Origin: Takifugu bimaculatus
Lineage: Eukaryota; Chordata; Actinopteri; Tetraodontiformes; Tetraodontidae
Length of the DNA stretch: 64,000 nt
NCBI GenBank assembly: GCA_004026145.2
Contig: CP034993.1
Coordinates: forward strand, 3,807,094-3,871,093
Direction of reading: 5' to 3'
Made by a program: the position numbers and the translations under genes. The notes below the pieces were generated by a model, which did not search any database, was not told where the DNA came from, and saw only the letters and a list, made by a program, of their open reading frames with translations. Numbering within the stretch: position 1 is the stretch's first letter; each line of letters begins with the position of its first letter. Shown one piece after another: positions 33,951 through 44,565 of this stretch.

Positions 33951-36900
33951 CTGCAGAGACAAAGAACGAGACGCGTCGTGTCAAACTGCTGCGAAGAGCG
34001 GAGGAGAAAGAAAGGTGGAAGAGGAGCAGCTGCCAAAACGAAGAGCCGATCCCGGCTTTTTAGAGGACTCACGTGTTTCCTGAACAGCTCGGCGTGTGGC
34101 GCTAACGCGGTGGGGTCGGCGTCTCGCACAAACTGCATCACCTCATCGATGGACCAGGAGGAAGGGTTCTTACCGGGCAGCTGTGCACCGTCTCGCTCCG
34201 ACACAAGAGACTCGGGGCCCGTGGTCGAGCTGGCGGCTAACGGAGCAGCACACACGCATAAGGTCAACACACAGGGCAGCGGCGCACGTGCAGACAGATC
34301 ACCAGAGCGGGAGCCGACCTTCTACTCTTCTGTGAGGCTGCGTGGCGCTGAGCTCGGTGGGGTTGGAGGCGAGCCGGCGAATGGGCGCGCTGCTGCCGGT
34401 AGAGTGGTAGAGGCTGTTGACCTTAGAGTGGTACTCAGAAGAGCTGCGTAGTGTTTGGGGTCGAGGGGTCATGGAGTTGGAGGCGGAGTCCATGTAGCGC
34501 TGCTCCTTCATGAGAACGTTCTCTTCATGAGGCAGCGTCTCTGCTGGAAACAGAAAGAGCGCGGCCGCCGTTCAAAAGCCGCTCTTCGGAAAAGAATCGC
34601 GCCGGCTGGGTCGCGAACCAACCCGCTAAAGAGAGAACCGTCGAACGCCGGCGTGGCCCTAAAATTAGCCGTCGTTTTCAGGGCAGTAACCGCCGCTTTG
34701 CTGCTGCTCTCTTTAGAACGCGCGGGGCTGATTGTTTCTGGATCACAGCGAGCCGGTGGCTCTGATTTTGCTAGGGTAGCCGAACGCTGTACCTTCTGAA
34801 GGGTGAGCTTCAGCACGCAGATGTTTAGGTGAAAGAGGGGCCGCGTACGGGGGAGACACACCAGACAGACTTCGCTTACTGCCCCGAATCAGAGAAGGAG
34901 TGTCCAACGCCTCCTCTTTCACTAAAAACACGAGAAGGCGAGAAATGAGACGTGTGTTAAAAAGGCTCCCCGCAGGCGGACGCGGGTTCTTACCCGACTT
35001 GGTCCTGTCGTAGGCGGCGTAGTGGCTGAACGGCTGGCTGCTGAAAAGGTTGTCGCACTGCAGGTGACGGCACATCATCTCCAGGAAGCGGAGTACAAAC
35101 GAGGCGCTGGAGGCTGCGGGGAGTTTGACCACGCGCACTCCGCCGTCTGTTCTCACTGCAGCCAAACACAGAAGGTTTTAGGTTTCCAGGCTCGTCCAAT
35201 GAGCAAAGAGCGTCCGCAGCTTCTACCTCTGACCGCCTCTCCTCCTCCCGAGTGGGTCTGCAGAGCGCTGAGCAGGATTTTAGGCTGGTACGCGGAGTCT
35301 ATGCACGACTGGACCACCTGCTGCAGCACTTTGTTGACTGGGCCCGGTCCAAAGTGGTCCGGCAGATGCTGCATCTGCTTCCTGTCCAGGTGGGGGCCGC
35401 AGTTTCCGTGTTTATTCACGTATACGCAAACTGCACGTGGGACAGAGAGCACGCCGGTTCACGGTGGCTTCAAATCGTGCAAAACACAAAATGTGCGGCC
35501 AGGTGAGCAAGTGCGGGTCCGAACCTGTCGAAACCACAGAGTTGTGGCCCAGAGGACCTTCGCGAGGGACCTGGATGCTGGGCACCTGCGCTGGGCTTTG
35601 GAGAATCTTGGGCTTTCTCTGGAAAATGGGATTTGGAGGATAAAATAGAAACCCATCCAGGTTCAAACGGGTTTGTTCTGCTGGGTCTCACCTTGCTTCC
35701 AGGTTTGGGGCCTCTCTTCTTATGCGGCCTCGGGACCAGCTGATGGTTATCGGGGATCGCCCCGTGCACAGCCGCCGCCTCTGCCACAGCTTTGAGCAGA
35801 GCGATGGTCTCACTCTTGGGCCGCCGGCCTCTGACTCCCTTTCTGACTGGCAGAGGGGGCAGAGGGTTGGGGAGTCTGTAGGGCGGCTGCATGGAACGCC
35901 TGTTGGGCTTGGAGGGCGACACTGGGAGAATCTGCAGGTGCTTCGGGAGGGTAACTACAGGGGAAACAACTTATTATGACTCAAGAGAATACACAACGCA
36001 TATAATGACAGAAAATGTGCTTTTGTTTCTTTAATAGCGTAATTAGACGTTGAAGCGTCACCACGCTTCCTAAGCCCGCCTGTGCTGCCACCTAGCGGCC
36101 GACACTCACCACTGTTTCCCGGAGGCTGGAGGCTGTGCTTGGTGAGAGAGCACCAGCCCACAGGGAAGATGTCGCGGGAGTCGTACTTGCACCAGTAGTC
36201 AAAGGCGCCCCGCCAGCCATCAAACATGATAAAAACTTCATCCCCCTTCACTTCTCCGATGGTGGCGGGGCAGATGAGGTATGGGTTCTTCTTGTCTACG
36301 GCCTCCAGCTTCATGCCTGGCTTAAAGTTGTTCTGAGACGGCCTGATGGGCTCCTGAAGAGAGGGGAGAATCTTCAGTGCGGCTGCCTGAATCCATCACA
36401 CATGTGTTTCCAAGCAGCGCATACCTTTTTGAAGGCGGTTGCTGGCGCCATCTCTGCTCCATTTAAGGTCCTCAGCAGAAACATCGGCCACGAGGAGGCG
36501 TTCATCCGAAATCCTTCAAGAAAAAGACACAACGATGACAGTATATTACCAAAAGTATGTCAGCGGGCCAAAATCCTGCCTCCTCCGGCTCTCTCACCCA
36601 GCGGGGGCTGCAGCATGTCTCCGTTTTTCTCACAGGTTCCGATGGGCTGGATATCTGAAGAGTCCACCAGCCTCCAGAAGTCATTGCTGTTGTCGCTTCC
36701 ATCCAGTCGCAGACGCAGACGCACTCCGGTCAGACCCATCACAGTGGCGATGCACACTGAAGTGGAGTTTCGTGGGTCGTGGGCCTCCAGTTTCATCCCC
36801 ACCTTGAAATCATTGGAGGGTGGGATTCTAGCCTGTAGGGAAAGAAAGGATTAAAAACAATGTTCTTTAACGTCTGATGCTCGTTTATCATTTTAACAAG

Positions 36901-37912
36901 TCGCACGAGGCGTCGACGCCGCTAACCTGGCGAAAACAACTCGGTGGAGCTGGTATAGACGACGTTTCCTTTAGGTAATCTTCCCAGCTGAACGCGTCTG
37001 AAGGAAAAGGAGAAACTGTTGAAACATTCCGAGCGCCGTAGGAACTATTAAATCTTCAAAAGAGATCGCCAAGCCCAGAAAATTCCATTGCTCTCAAACT
37101 AAAAACACTCAGATCATATGTGAGACCTTCAGAAAGACAGTAGGTGGATAAAATAGTGATATGGAGCTCTCAAAAAGACAAATATGAGATGAGACTGATA
37201 CTCCAACTGATGGAGTGTTCACCAAACTGCACCTGTGGCTGGAATCGTCCTTCCAGGTTTGTCCTTCTTGCCATCTTTCTGATCTACAAATTGGAATAAA
37301 AATAGGTAAAATACTTGAAAGGAGAAAAACCTGGCAGCCAGGCCCACACAAAGAGTACAAACACATTAAGAAAACCTTAAAAAAGGCACTTCAAATAGTC
37401 AACGGCTCCGCCAACATCAGACCCTCCGTTCGATCTCTTCTGAGCAACAATTACGCCTCATCACGTTATAATTATCTTTGTGGAGAGATCTTGCATGGTT
37501 TTACTTGAACACAGGTCTTAGCCTGGAAGCTGCCGCTAATTATGGAGGTCTGAAGACCAGACTTATCACAGATCACACAAAAACATCTAATTAGGACCTC
37601 TGGAAGGCATTCAGTCACTTCTTGAACAATGAACACAGTTAACACCATCCAGCCCTGGTTCACACTGCGCACACACACGCACACACACACACACAGGGGC
37701 ATTTTTACAAAGAGTGTGGGAAGAGCACCAATTCTTAACAGTAATAAATAGATTTTCAGGATAGGGCGTTCCACAGATAAACCCATATAATCTAAGCAGA
37801 GCTCTACAATCAAACACATTTATTTGGTGTTGCTGTGACTGGAAAAGGGAAGTAGATGAATGACGTGGAATTACACAAAGGTGTTCTTGCCTTTCACTGG
37901 AGTTTTCCCCAT
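33825..37912 (-). CDS. scml2: Polycomb protein Scm-like (scml2 by synteny; SCMH1-like in sequence)
   Basis: A Polycomb-group chromatin reader related to Drosophila Scm that associates with PRC1 through its SAM domain. Fourteen coding exons on the minus strand (5'->3': 37912-37891, 37283-37233, 36997-36927, 36832-36598, 36513-36425, 36353-36110, 35954-35692, 35618-35525, 35430-35227, 35155-34994, 34921-34793, 34543-34319, 34236-34073, 33950-33825) join in one frame of 692 residues; human SCML2 has 700. Domains: FSWEDYLKET leader (27-36), MBT1 (49-156), MBT2 (157-238) with its FDGWRGAFDYWCKYDSRDIF methyl-lysine pocket region, a basic stretch with KKRGPKPGSK (to 325), the SLED domain (357-479, LDRKQMQHLPDHFGPGPV, LQCDNLFSSQPFS), a Ser-rich linker, and a C-terminal SAM domain (about 620-692). 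Most introns are 71-95 bp. The first two coding exons are tentative. The protein looks at least as close to SCMH1 as to mammalian SCML2; the name rests on its place between rai2 and cdkl5. Confidence 0.9.
34073..34236 (-). CDS. scml2: scml2 exon (SAM domain, N-terminal half)
   Basis: Encodes SSTTGPESLVSERDG and the SAM start NPSSWSIDEVMQFVRDADP ... ELFRKH, ending at AAACAC|GTGAGT. Phase 1 in, 0 out. Confidence 0.93.
34319..34543 (-). CDS. scml2: scml2 exon (Ser-rich linker)
   Basis: Encodes ETLPHEENVLMKEQRYMDSA, RPQTLRSSSEYHSKVNSLY and SAPIRRLASNPTELS. The acceptor is TGTTTCCAG. The donor GAAG|GTCGGC is weak but is the one that preserves the frame into the next exon. Low-complexity, probably disordered. 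Confidence 0.8.
34793..34921 (-). CDS. scml2: scml2 exon (linker)
   Basis: Encodes KEEALDTPSLIRGSKRSLSG and YAAPLSPKHLRAEAHPSE. Phase 1/1, acceptor GTTTTTAG, donor GAAG|GTACAG. SP and RS dipeptides are candidate phosphosites. Confidence 0.85.
34994..35155 (-). CDS. scml2: scml2 exon (SLED domain, second half)
   Basis: Encodes RTDGGVRVVKLPAASSASF, LRFLEMMCRHLQCDNLFSSQ and PFSHYAAYDRTKS. 162 bp, phase 1/1, between GGCTGCAG and CGG|GTAAGA. Confidence 0.93.
35227..35430 (-). CDS. scml2: scml2 exon (SLED domain, first half)
   Basis: Encodes CVYVNKHGNCGPHLDRKQMQ, LPDHFGPGPVNKVLQQVVQS and CIDSAYQPKILLSALQTHSG. 204 bp, phase 1/1. These are the defining motifs of the SLED (Scm-like embedded) domain. 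Confidence 0.95.
35525..35618 (-). CDS. scml2: scml2 94-bp exon joining basic region to SLED
   Basis: Inferred because the flanking exons are out of phase without it. Reads RKPKILQSPAQVPSIQVPRE and ends VVST in phase 1, giving the family-typical ST|VCVYVN junction and continuing the KKRGPKPGSK-RKP sequence seen in SCMH1. The acceptor TTTTCCAG is good; the donor ACAG|GTTCGG is weak. Confidence 0.75.
35692..35954 (-). CDS. scml2: scml2 exon (basic RBR-like region)
   Basis: Encodes LPKHLQILPVSPSKPNRRS, RKGVRGRRPKSETIALLKAV and RPHKKRGPKPGSK. The repeated basic GRP/KRGPKPG words are AT-hook-like and correspond to the nucleic-acid-binding region between MBT and SLED in Scm proteins. Confidence 0.9.
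36110..36353 (-). CDS. scml2: scml2 exon (MBT repeat 2)
   Basis: Encodes FKPGMKLEAVDKKNPYLICP, FDGWRGAFDYWCKYDSRDIF and PVGWCSLTKHSLQPPG. Asp, Phe, Trp and Tyr pocket residues typical of the methyl-lysine-binding MBT2 are present. Confidence 0.96.
36425..36513 (-). CDS. scml2: scml2 exon (end of MBT1)
   Basis: 89 bp encoding FRMNASSWPMFLLRTLNGAE and MAPATAFKK. The GFRxNASSWPM...LNGAEMAP wording is closer to SCMH1 than to mammalian SCML2. Confidence 0.95.
36598..36832 (-). CDS. scml2: scml2 exon (MBT repeat 1)
   Basis: Encodes ARIPPSNDFKVGMKLEAHDP, LRLRLDGSDNSNDFWRLVDS and IQPIGTCEKNGDMLQPPLG. Phase 0 in, 1 out. Confidence 0.96.
36927..36997 (-). CDS. scml2: scml2 exon (leader before MBT1)
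   Basis: 71 bp: DAFSWEDYLKETSSIPAPPS followed by CFRQ, the conserved segment just before MBT1 in SCML2/SCMH1. Acceptor CCTTCAG, donor CCAG|GTTAGC. Confidence 0.93.
37233..37283 (-). CDS. scml2: scml2 candidate N-terminal exon
   Basis: 51 bp, phase 1/1, between AATTTGTAG and ACAG|GTGCAG. Encodes QKDGKKDKPGRTIPAT, a polar lysine-rich stretch like the poorly conserved N-termini of Scm-like proteins. Supported only by splice sites, phase and composition. Confidence 0.55.
37891..37912 (-). CDS. scml2: scml2 candidate start-codon exon (GC donor)
   Basis: On the minus strand ATG GGG AAA ACT CCA GTG AAA G is followed by GCAAGA, a good GC-type donor. It joins in phase 1 to the 37283 exon to give MGKTPVKDQKDGKKDKPG. 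A pyrimidine-rich tract and an AG lie just upstream. No canonical GT donor in the region gives the required phase. Tentative. Confidence 0.38.
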
Positions 37913-40151
37913 CGTGGATGACGACCAGTGCTGTCACTTAGAATGAAGAAACCTGGCTGTGCTTCTGTGCCAGTGTAGATTTGACCTGCAAGGACCCACA
38001 GAACCAATAGATCAACATTAAATAGAATCACCCCTTCAGGACATATGAGTGCTTAAAAATAGAGTGGAGGATATTTACTGGATTGTGTCCAACAGTATGT
38101 GATGGTATACAGCAAAAATCTTGGTTTTAAATGCTGCACACGTGGTTTGGCAATAACTTTTCAGCTCTAATCAGTTCAAGACTTCCTGCTATTTTACTTT
38201 ACATGTAATTTCTGCTTTTTTACAACATTGTGAAATTGCTCCATTGGTCTGAGAACACCCCCCCAGGTAATCTGCCTCTGTACACAACTAATTACACACT
38301 TTAAAACCAAAATCTAATTGAATAACTAAATACATGCGTGAGGATGTCTATTGGCTTCCTGTTAAATGTGACACAGATTACGCAAACAGCTGTGGAAATT
38401 TGATACAGAGCGGCAGGAGTTTGACAACAACAAGATAATGACGGTAAACTCCTCCTGTCAAACATTTTGACTTATGCCGTCAGTCATTCCAAGCGTGCTA
38501 AACCTTGGCCTGTAAGGTATTTGTTGGTCATGATGTGTTCATTCTGCTGAACTTCCCGTTGGGCTGAGCCTGTTTGGACTACAGGACATCCAAATAAAAC
38601 AAGACATCACTCTGAAACCTTTCACAATAACCACAGATTCCACAGTCGACTGAGTGAGAAGGCCGAGACACACGTTGCATCGCACCTTTCTTCAATATCG
38701 TGAGAATATTTGTTCCTCGAACCCTAATTTAAAGCCTTGTTATCTATGATAGCGTCTAATTCTGATACTCCTAATACCAGTATGTACAGTATTAATATGA
38801 TGGCAGTAATAACCTGTTTGCTACACTATCACGGATCCTCACTAGATGTGCAAACAATAAGCCAGAGTTATACAACAGTCGTATATGGTAAATTATGATA
38901 CGTGTGGTAGAAATTATACAGCTGCACAAGATCCGTAAACCCCGGCCGGACAGGAACAGATATATGGTTGGGAAACATGACTCCTGAAGAGTAAAAGAAA
39001 GATGCAGCGTTAATTTAAAGCACAAACACTCGACTAGACCATGCTGGGAGCTTCAGAGTTGGCAGCATTTGCTTATTATTACAGATAAGAAGGCGCACTG
39101 TGGAGCAGGAGCAGGTTATTACTGATGGCTGTTGTGTCTGCTGGATATCAGGGTTGGGATTCTGAAGGCTGGAAGTGGGTCTGGAAGCAAAAACAGCGAA
39201 GGAAAGGGAGCAAAGCAAAGCAAAAGCAGCCCAGGGAAGCGGGGGCTTCAGAACTGGAGCGTGCTGGACATGATGCCGCCACTTTCCGACTCGGGAAGAA
39301 CACAGCGGGAGTCCCCTCGGTGGACAGGGGGACACGGGACATTTCCAGTAATGGACACTCCCACAGAGACCGAGGCTGTAACATGGTGGGGCTTCTGGAA
39401 TGGGACTGCCCCACCGTTAAACTTAACCTACCCGCAGCTCAGGGCTGATAAATCGCCGACATGACGCGATGGAGTCGGGGGCAGAAACGGGGCAAGAACA
39501 GCGGGGAAAACTTAGAAAAACATGAGGTGACCATTGGCAGGAGCAGCGCCAGCTAACCCGTGAACAATCGCGGTAAAAATTAGCTTTTCGGGGTTCTACT
39601 AAGGCGTCATAAATCTTACATTACGGCTTCAAGCGACGGATTTGGTGTTTGGCAACGAGCACGCGTAATAATAGTGCACAGTAACTATCAATGGAGATGA
39701 CGCCACATCGGGCAATTCTATCTGCCCACGTCTCTCTTTTTTACCCGGGCTAACATAACGTTCCACAACAATATAAACTGTTAGCTGGCCACATTTCGCC
39801 CCTGAATCCTTTTTAAACCTCGGTTGGGAACATTTAGGGGGGAAAGGAAATTTAATGCAGCCTCTACTTAGTTTTTGTTATGACGTTGCACTTCGAGCTG
39901 GATTATTCGCACAAATAGAGCATCTGACGTGTAACGTTCGGCTATTCCAGGTAATAGTCCGGACCCAGTGTTGACAACCGGGATGGCTTGATTCGCTAAC
40001 CACCGCTGCTGGCTAATAACCAGGCTGGCTAACGTTAGCTCTGACCTGGACCCGCAGCACTTTCCTCCATTTTACCGAAGGTGATAAAACAAAACTCGAC
40101 TCATAGACCTCCGGCGCACAGTCTACATCGGTTACTCTAAAGAATACTTAC
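37913..40151 (-). other. scml2 5' intron(s)
   Basis: No exon recognised between the candidate start exon and the noncoding first exon. The open frames on both strands at 39015-39464 have no recognisable homology. Confidence 0.5.
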
Positions 40152-40280
40152 AAGTATCGCCCTTTTTGAGTGAGGATCCAGACACTTTTCTCTAATCGTC
40201 AGCTGCCATTTTTCACGAATATAGTGTATTACACGCATGTATTTTACCTCAAAGATAGAATTATATATTGAGAACTAACT
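40152..40280 (-). other. scml2 candidate noncoding first exon
   Basis: Read on the minus strand, it ends with GGCGATACTT|GTAAGTATT, an excellent donor. It contains an ATG with a six-codon frame (ATGGCAGCTGACGATTAG, at 40209-40192), which would be an upstream open frame. The 5' edge is approximate. Confidence 0.5.
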
Positions 40281-40400
40281 GCCAAGCCCACCAGAAAGGC
40301 TGGGCCGTGTGGAACAACGAGCCAATTAACGCTCGTGATACTCCCATAAATAGCCAATCAGGCGCGGTTTTACTTGTTTTGTCCAATGGGAGGCTGAGAT
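40281..40400 (-). promoter_or_regulatory. scml2 promoter with three CCAAT boxes
   Basis: CCAAT pentamers occur at 40322-40326, 40354-40358 and 40383-40387 on the + strand (ATTGG toward scml2), spaced 32 and 29 bp, an NF-Y-like array. They lie 40-235 bp upstream of the first-exon donor. No TATA box is evident at the expected position. Confidence 0.55.
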
Positions 40401-42640
40401 ACTGAAGTGTGACTCGAGTTTCTAGACCAAACTACGAGTGATTCATCTTTACATTTTTACTTCTTTGCACAGTTTTAACCATGCACCGCGGCTTTAGAAA
40501 ACTCAAATTCGAATTTATTGAAGCACATGAATTACAAAATAAAACGGGTGGAAAAAATCCCGAAATTAATACTGTGTATTATACAAAAAAAGCGTAACTT
40601 GTAATTATTATTGCTTCCAGTGTATCGATATTATTTTATAAAACGTATATATTTAAATACAATAATGCATTTAATACTATCAACCAACTGCGAAAAAAAT
40701 GTAAAAACTGGGTTACATACGTTAAAAAACATATGAAAGAAACATAACATTTCTATGTATTTCACCAAAATGAGTCAGAGCTTGAGTCACAATTCCTTTC
40801 TTATGCGATACTGATATTTCCACCACCTACAGCTTTCCTATAGGGGCTGTTTCACACCCCAGGTCAGATTTAATTGATAATCAATTATAAAACAGCGGAA
40901 AACAGCATTGGGATAACATACCGAAACATTAGCCGGACATAGACTAATGTCCAAAAGAATGTCTTTAAAAAACAAAAACTAATAATAATAATGATTCATG
41001 TGGCCTTATGTCACCCTTTGACATCCAGAAATGCTCTCCTGGTCTTAGAATAGAAAATAAAACTAGTAATTAGTTGTAACAACAAATAGATTTTGACATC
41101 TGCAGTTCAGTGAATGTGCTGCCAAATTGTAGAATGGAGTTGGAGAAATCCCTACACCCAACTTCACCATGTTTATTTAGGGAGAAGATAATGCTCAAGT
41201 CTGAAATAAACAATGTATTTACTACCTCTACACTTGTTAACAATAAAAAGAGCACAGATCTCCAACAACTAACTAATTTCCCCACATATAGCGACAGACC
41301 CGTGGAATATAGGCAACCTACAAGGTTAGATAACAGTAGGTTGTTTTACAGTCATTCGTCTGTTTGGTCCATTAACAATATTTTATTAAAATCTGTTCTA
41401 AAGTTTTTGAATTATTTTGTTCACAAACACAAAGGCTGTCACATAACCTCCCCAGTGGAGGTCAAGTCACAGATTATTATTGTAAAACACTGAACAGTGA
41501 TTAAATCTATTATATTCTTATCTAAATATTATAATCTTATCTAAATATTCTTGCGTTACCTGTACCTTTTCACTTTTTAAAGACTGACACCCAGATTAAT
41601 TTGGTGGTTTAAATGACCTTCTACTAAATGCTGGCTGAAGCGAAGCCCTCGTTACTTCCACAGGACATTGAGGAAGTTCATCACAGGTTCATCGCAAGGT
41701 TGGAGAGTGAAACTGTATTTATCTAAGATGTCGATGCTCATAGGGGAACTTGATGAATGTTGCCTTATTTGGGGAAATTCAGATGAGTGCGTCCTCAGCA
41801 CCAAATATAATTATATATGCATATCAAACATAATTATATATGCATATCAAACATAATTACATATGCATATGAAAATATATTTTACACGCGATTAAATACT
41901 CAATGGTAAAAGTTCTATCAGTGTAATATCGCAAATCAGTTCGATCAAGTTCAGATGTTTTTTTTCCATAAGATGTGTCTGCATTAGCAGAAGTTTTCAA
42001 TGAGCCGACATGCTTCCATCCTCTCGCACACCCTTGCAGGGCTCTTCCTCTGGGTGGCAGCCTGCTTCTACTGCACACGAACCAACTCTCCTCACGATCG
42101 CAGCGTTTCGGTGCAACTCCTGTTGGAAACGAAAATAGGTGACGCTCTCATTTTATTCAGGGTTTATTTAAAAATAAATAAATAAACAGATAGATTTCCT
42201 CATATGTGTGGGTGTGTGTGCATTTACTTAGTTTTGATCACAATTATCAAAGAACACATTGTTATATTGTATTCAGTTTATTAATCCGAATGATAGTGTC
42301 GTTGAAGTTATGTGCTTAATTAAGGAAAGATGGCCGTTTTTCACCTATTGAATGTAAAATACTTTGTCTAAGACAATGAGAAAGAGTACAATTCGTTCAC
42401 CTGTAGGTAGATTGTTGCGTAGGCAACATTTTTCTTTTAAAAAAACAAAAAACAGTTTAGTCAACATTGCTGGGGTACACGGTTGTTGTACATTTTGCCA
42501 CGTCTTTTATAAGGATAAGCATACTATTGCTGTCTTATTGGCATGCAGCTTATTTTCTGTGTGTGTATGTGTGTGTGAATTATGTAATTGAGAAATTAGA
42601 ACAATATCCGACCTCATACGAATAAACCTTCACACCGCAA
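40401..42640. other. scml2-cdkl5 divergent spacer
   Basis: AT-rich, with no gene seen. It holds three tandem 23-bp repeats at 41803-41871. The frames at 41110-41493 and elsewhere are low-complexity AT-driven and have no homology I can recognise. Confidence 0.6.
41803..41871. repeat. 23-bp x 3 tandem repeat with ATATGCATAT palindromes
   Basis: Copies at 41803-41825, 41826-41848 and 41849-41871, each close to AAACATAATTATATATGCAT plus ATC. Copies 2 and 3 differ by two substitutions. Each contains the palindrome ATGCAT inside TATGCATAT, similar to a POU/octamer half-site. Confidence 0.9.
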
Positions 42641-42885
42641 CAGTTTCCCCCGCTGGTCGCAGATCTACTCTGATTGGTCCGAATGAAGGGGGCGTGTCAC
42701 TAAGGTAGCGCAGCGAGCGATCCCATTCGTCGATGACACGTCAATCAAACTGTTGCCTGGCGATCTGCTTCCAGCTTGTCAAACGCACGATCCAGTTACT
42801 GGAGCTGCGTGCTGCAATGAAAATATCTCCGTCGGTGGGTGGATATATCGGCCCGTTTCCATCATTTCTACTAACCACTGACTGA
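42641..42885 (+). promoter_or_regulatory. cdkl5 promoter and 5' UTR exon candidate
   Basis: A short GC-richer patch in AT-rich DNA with an inverted CCAAT (ATTGG, 42673-42677), a GGGGCGTG box at about 42689, a TGACACGTCA element at about 42734-42743 and GTTGCCTGGCGAT at 42752-42764 resembling an RFX X-box. Possible first-exon donors are CTGA|GTGAGTA (after 42885) and ACAG|GTACCG (after 42963). Placement is by position upstream of the cdkl5 start exon. Confidence 0.5.
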
Positions 42886-44346
42886 GTGAGTAGTTTATTT
42901 AACCGTTCTGAATCCATTATCCTCTAACTCCTTATAAATGTCCTCTTCAAGCTCCCCAGACAGGTACCGTCACAAGCTTGACGCTTGTTTGCTTTTGGGT
43001 TGTTTTGTGTGTGTGAAATGTAATGCCTTGAAATATTACATTTTGTGACAAAGGCTTGAAAAAACTAGCTTAGTAATTAATTACCCGAGTTCCGTCCAGG
43101 TTAGGTGTAAATGTTAATATCAGACACTTTGTGCCAAGTTGGGGTGACTGTATATTTGACTTGTTGGATTTGCTGCTGTTGTGCATCGAAAATATGTGGG
43201 ATACAATCATTCTGTGGGCAGTGGTAACACGCACACACACACACACACACACACGCATGCACGCACATACACACGAACACACTTATTTGATAGCAATTTG
43301 ACTGTGTAATTTGCTGCTGGACAAGATTTGACAACTACTGAACTAACAGCAGCAAATGTATATACCATATAACAGGTAATACTTGTTTTAGTCAAAGGAA
43401 ATGTGTTAATAATAAGTCTTAATATTGGGCAGCTGTTGTGGTTTTTAGTGCATTTAATGGTAAACACCGCCCTGGAACTGACGACAGTGCACCAGTCATA
43501 TGTGGAGCTGTAAAGGACCTATATGAATTCCTCACAGTGTGGCCATTAAAAAGCATGAGTCATTCTGTTTATGGCGAGAAAGTATGCGATCCTCATCTTC
43601 GTTCTTTATAGACTGTGGGTTTTACTACCCAACCCAGGCAGTTTTCGTCAATTCTTGGAAACAACAAGATTCTGTCCCTTGCATGTAGGATGTGGAATGA
43701 GGAGAGGGTGGACACTTGTGTTTTCGTAAGATGGCCCGAGGCATTTTCTCTCTGGCATTTGGTGATAATCTTTAAGTCTGGTATCATCTTCCCTGACTTT
43801 ACCCACGCTTGCTATCAGTTTACCTCTGTGGATGGTGTTTGGCTGACTAAGATAAAGGAGTAATAGACCACACAGCAGCTTCGAGCACTCAGGGAGACAG
43901 AGTTTATTTTGGTGCTGAGGTTTTGCATACTGATGAGCAGCTCCTGTGCCCACAGCACCGTAGGAGACCGCGAGTGTGAGTAGGCTACGTAGCTCCTTGG
44001 TATCTGGAGTCTTATCTGATTCAACAAGAATAAAAAGTGTGTGCGTGTGTGTGTGCATGTGTGTGTGGATGGCAGCGGAGACGCTTTGATCCTGTTAAAA
44101 GATGGAGTGGTGCTGTTTTTCCTAAAAGTTGCACCAAGCTTCTTTTCAAGGCTGACAAATAATCCTTTATGATCTGGATTTGTCACACAGCCTCTTGCAG
44201 GTGTTTACATTAAGACTTCCTGTAAATAGGAGGATGCAGGGGTGGCACCAGCGGGACGACTCAAACAAAGACTGACACCCGCAGCAGATTTTACATTGTA
44301 TCATCAATAAAAATAGAATTTAGGCGCCTTTTGTACCTTTGTGCAG
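42886..44346 (+). other. cdkl5 intron 1
   Basis: No coding signal. Contains an imperfect CA/GT microsatellite at 43229-43281 and a GT-rich patch at 44036-44066. Confidence 0.5.
43229..43281. repeat. imperfect (CA)n microsatellite
   Basis: A pure CA core of about 24 bp with CACG/CATA-interrupted flanks. Confidence 0.9.
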
Positions 44347-44501
44347 GTAAGAACGAGCCAAGGAAGCAATCATGTGTTGGACATTATGGCTTACATCTGG
44401 CGCAAGTCCCTCAGGAGCCAGCAGCTCGGGGCCCCCTCATGCCATCCTGTAGCCGGACCCCCTGTGCCTGAGCCACCTCATTCGACAATCCTTTTGACTT
44501 C
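44347..44501 (+). other. cdkl5 5' UTR segment of start exon
   Basis: A GTACCTTTGTGCAG acceptor ends at 44346. Several upstream ATGs (for example near 44371) are out of frame or quickly terminated. The translated start is fixed by homology to MKxPNIGxVMNKFE. Confidence 0.5.
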
Positions 44502-44565
44502 ATGAAGAACCCCAACATCGGTGATGTGATGAATAAATTTGAAGTCCTTGGGATCGTGGGTGAAG
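44502..44565 (+). CDS. cdkl5: cdkl5 exon with start codon
   Basis: Encodes MKNPNIGDVMNKFEVLGIVG plus E, ending GAAG|GTAAGT in phase 1. Matches the human N-terminus with few substitutions. Confidence 0.96.

Noticed and set aside
33669..34451. 260-codon + strand open frame
   Set aside because: Shadow opposite three scml2 exons and their introns; the minus strand encodes the SAM domain.
36135..36854. 239-codon + strand open frame
   Set aside because: Runs opposite the MBT-repeat exons of scml2 and has no homology of its own.
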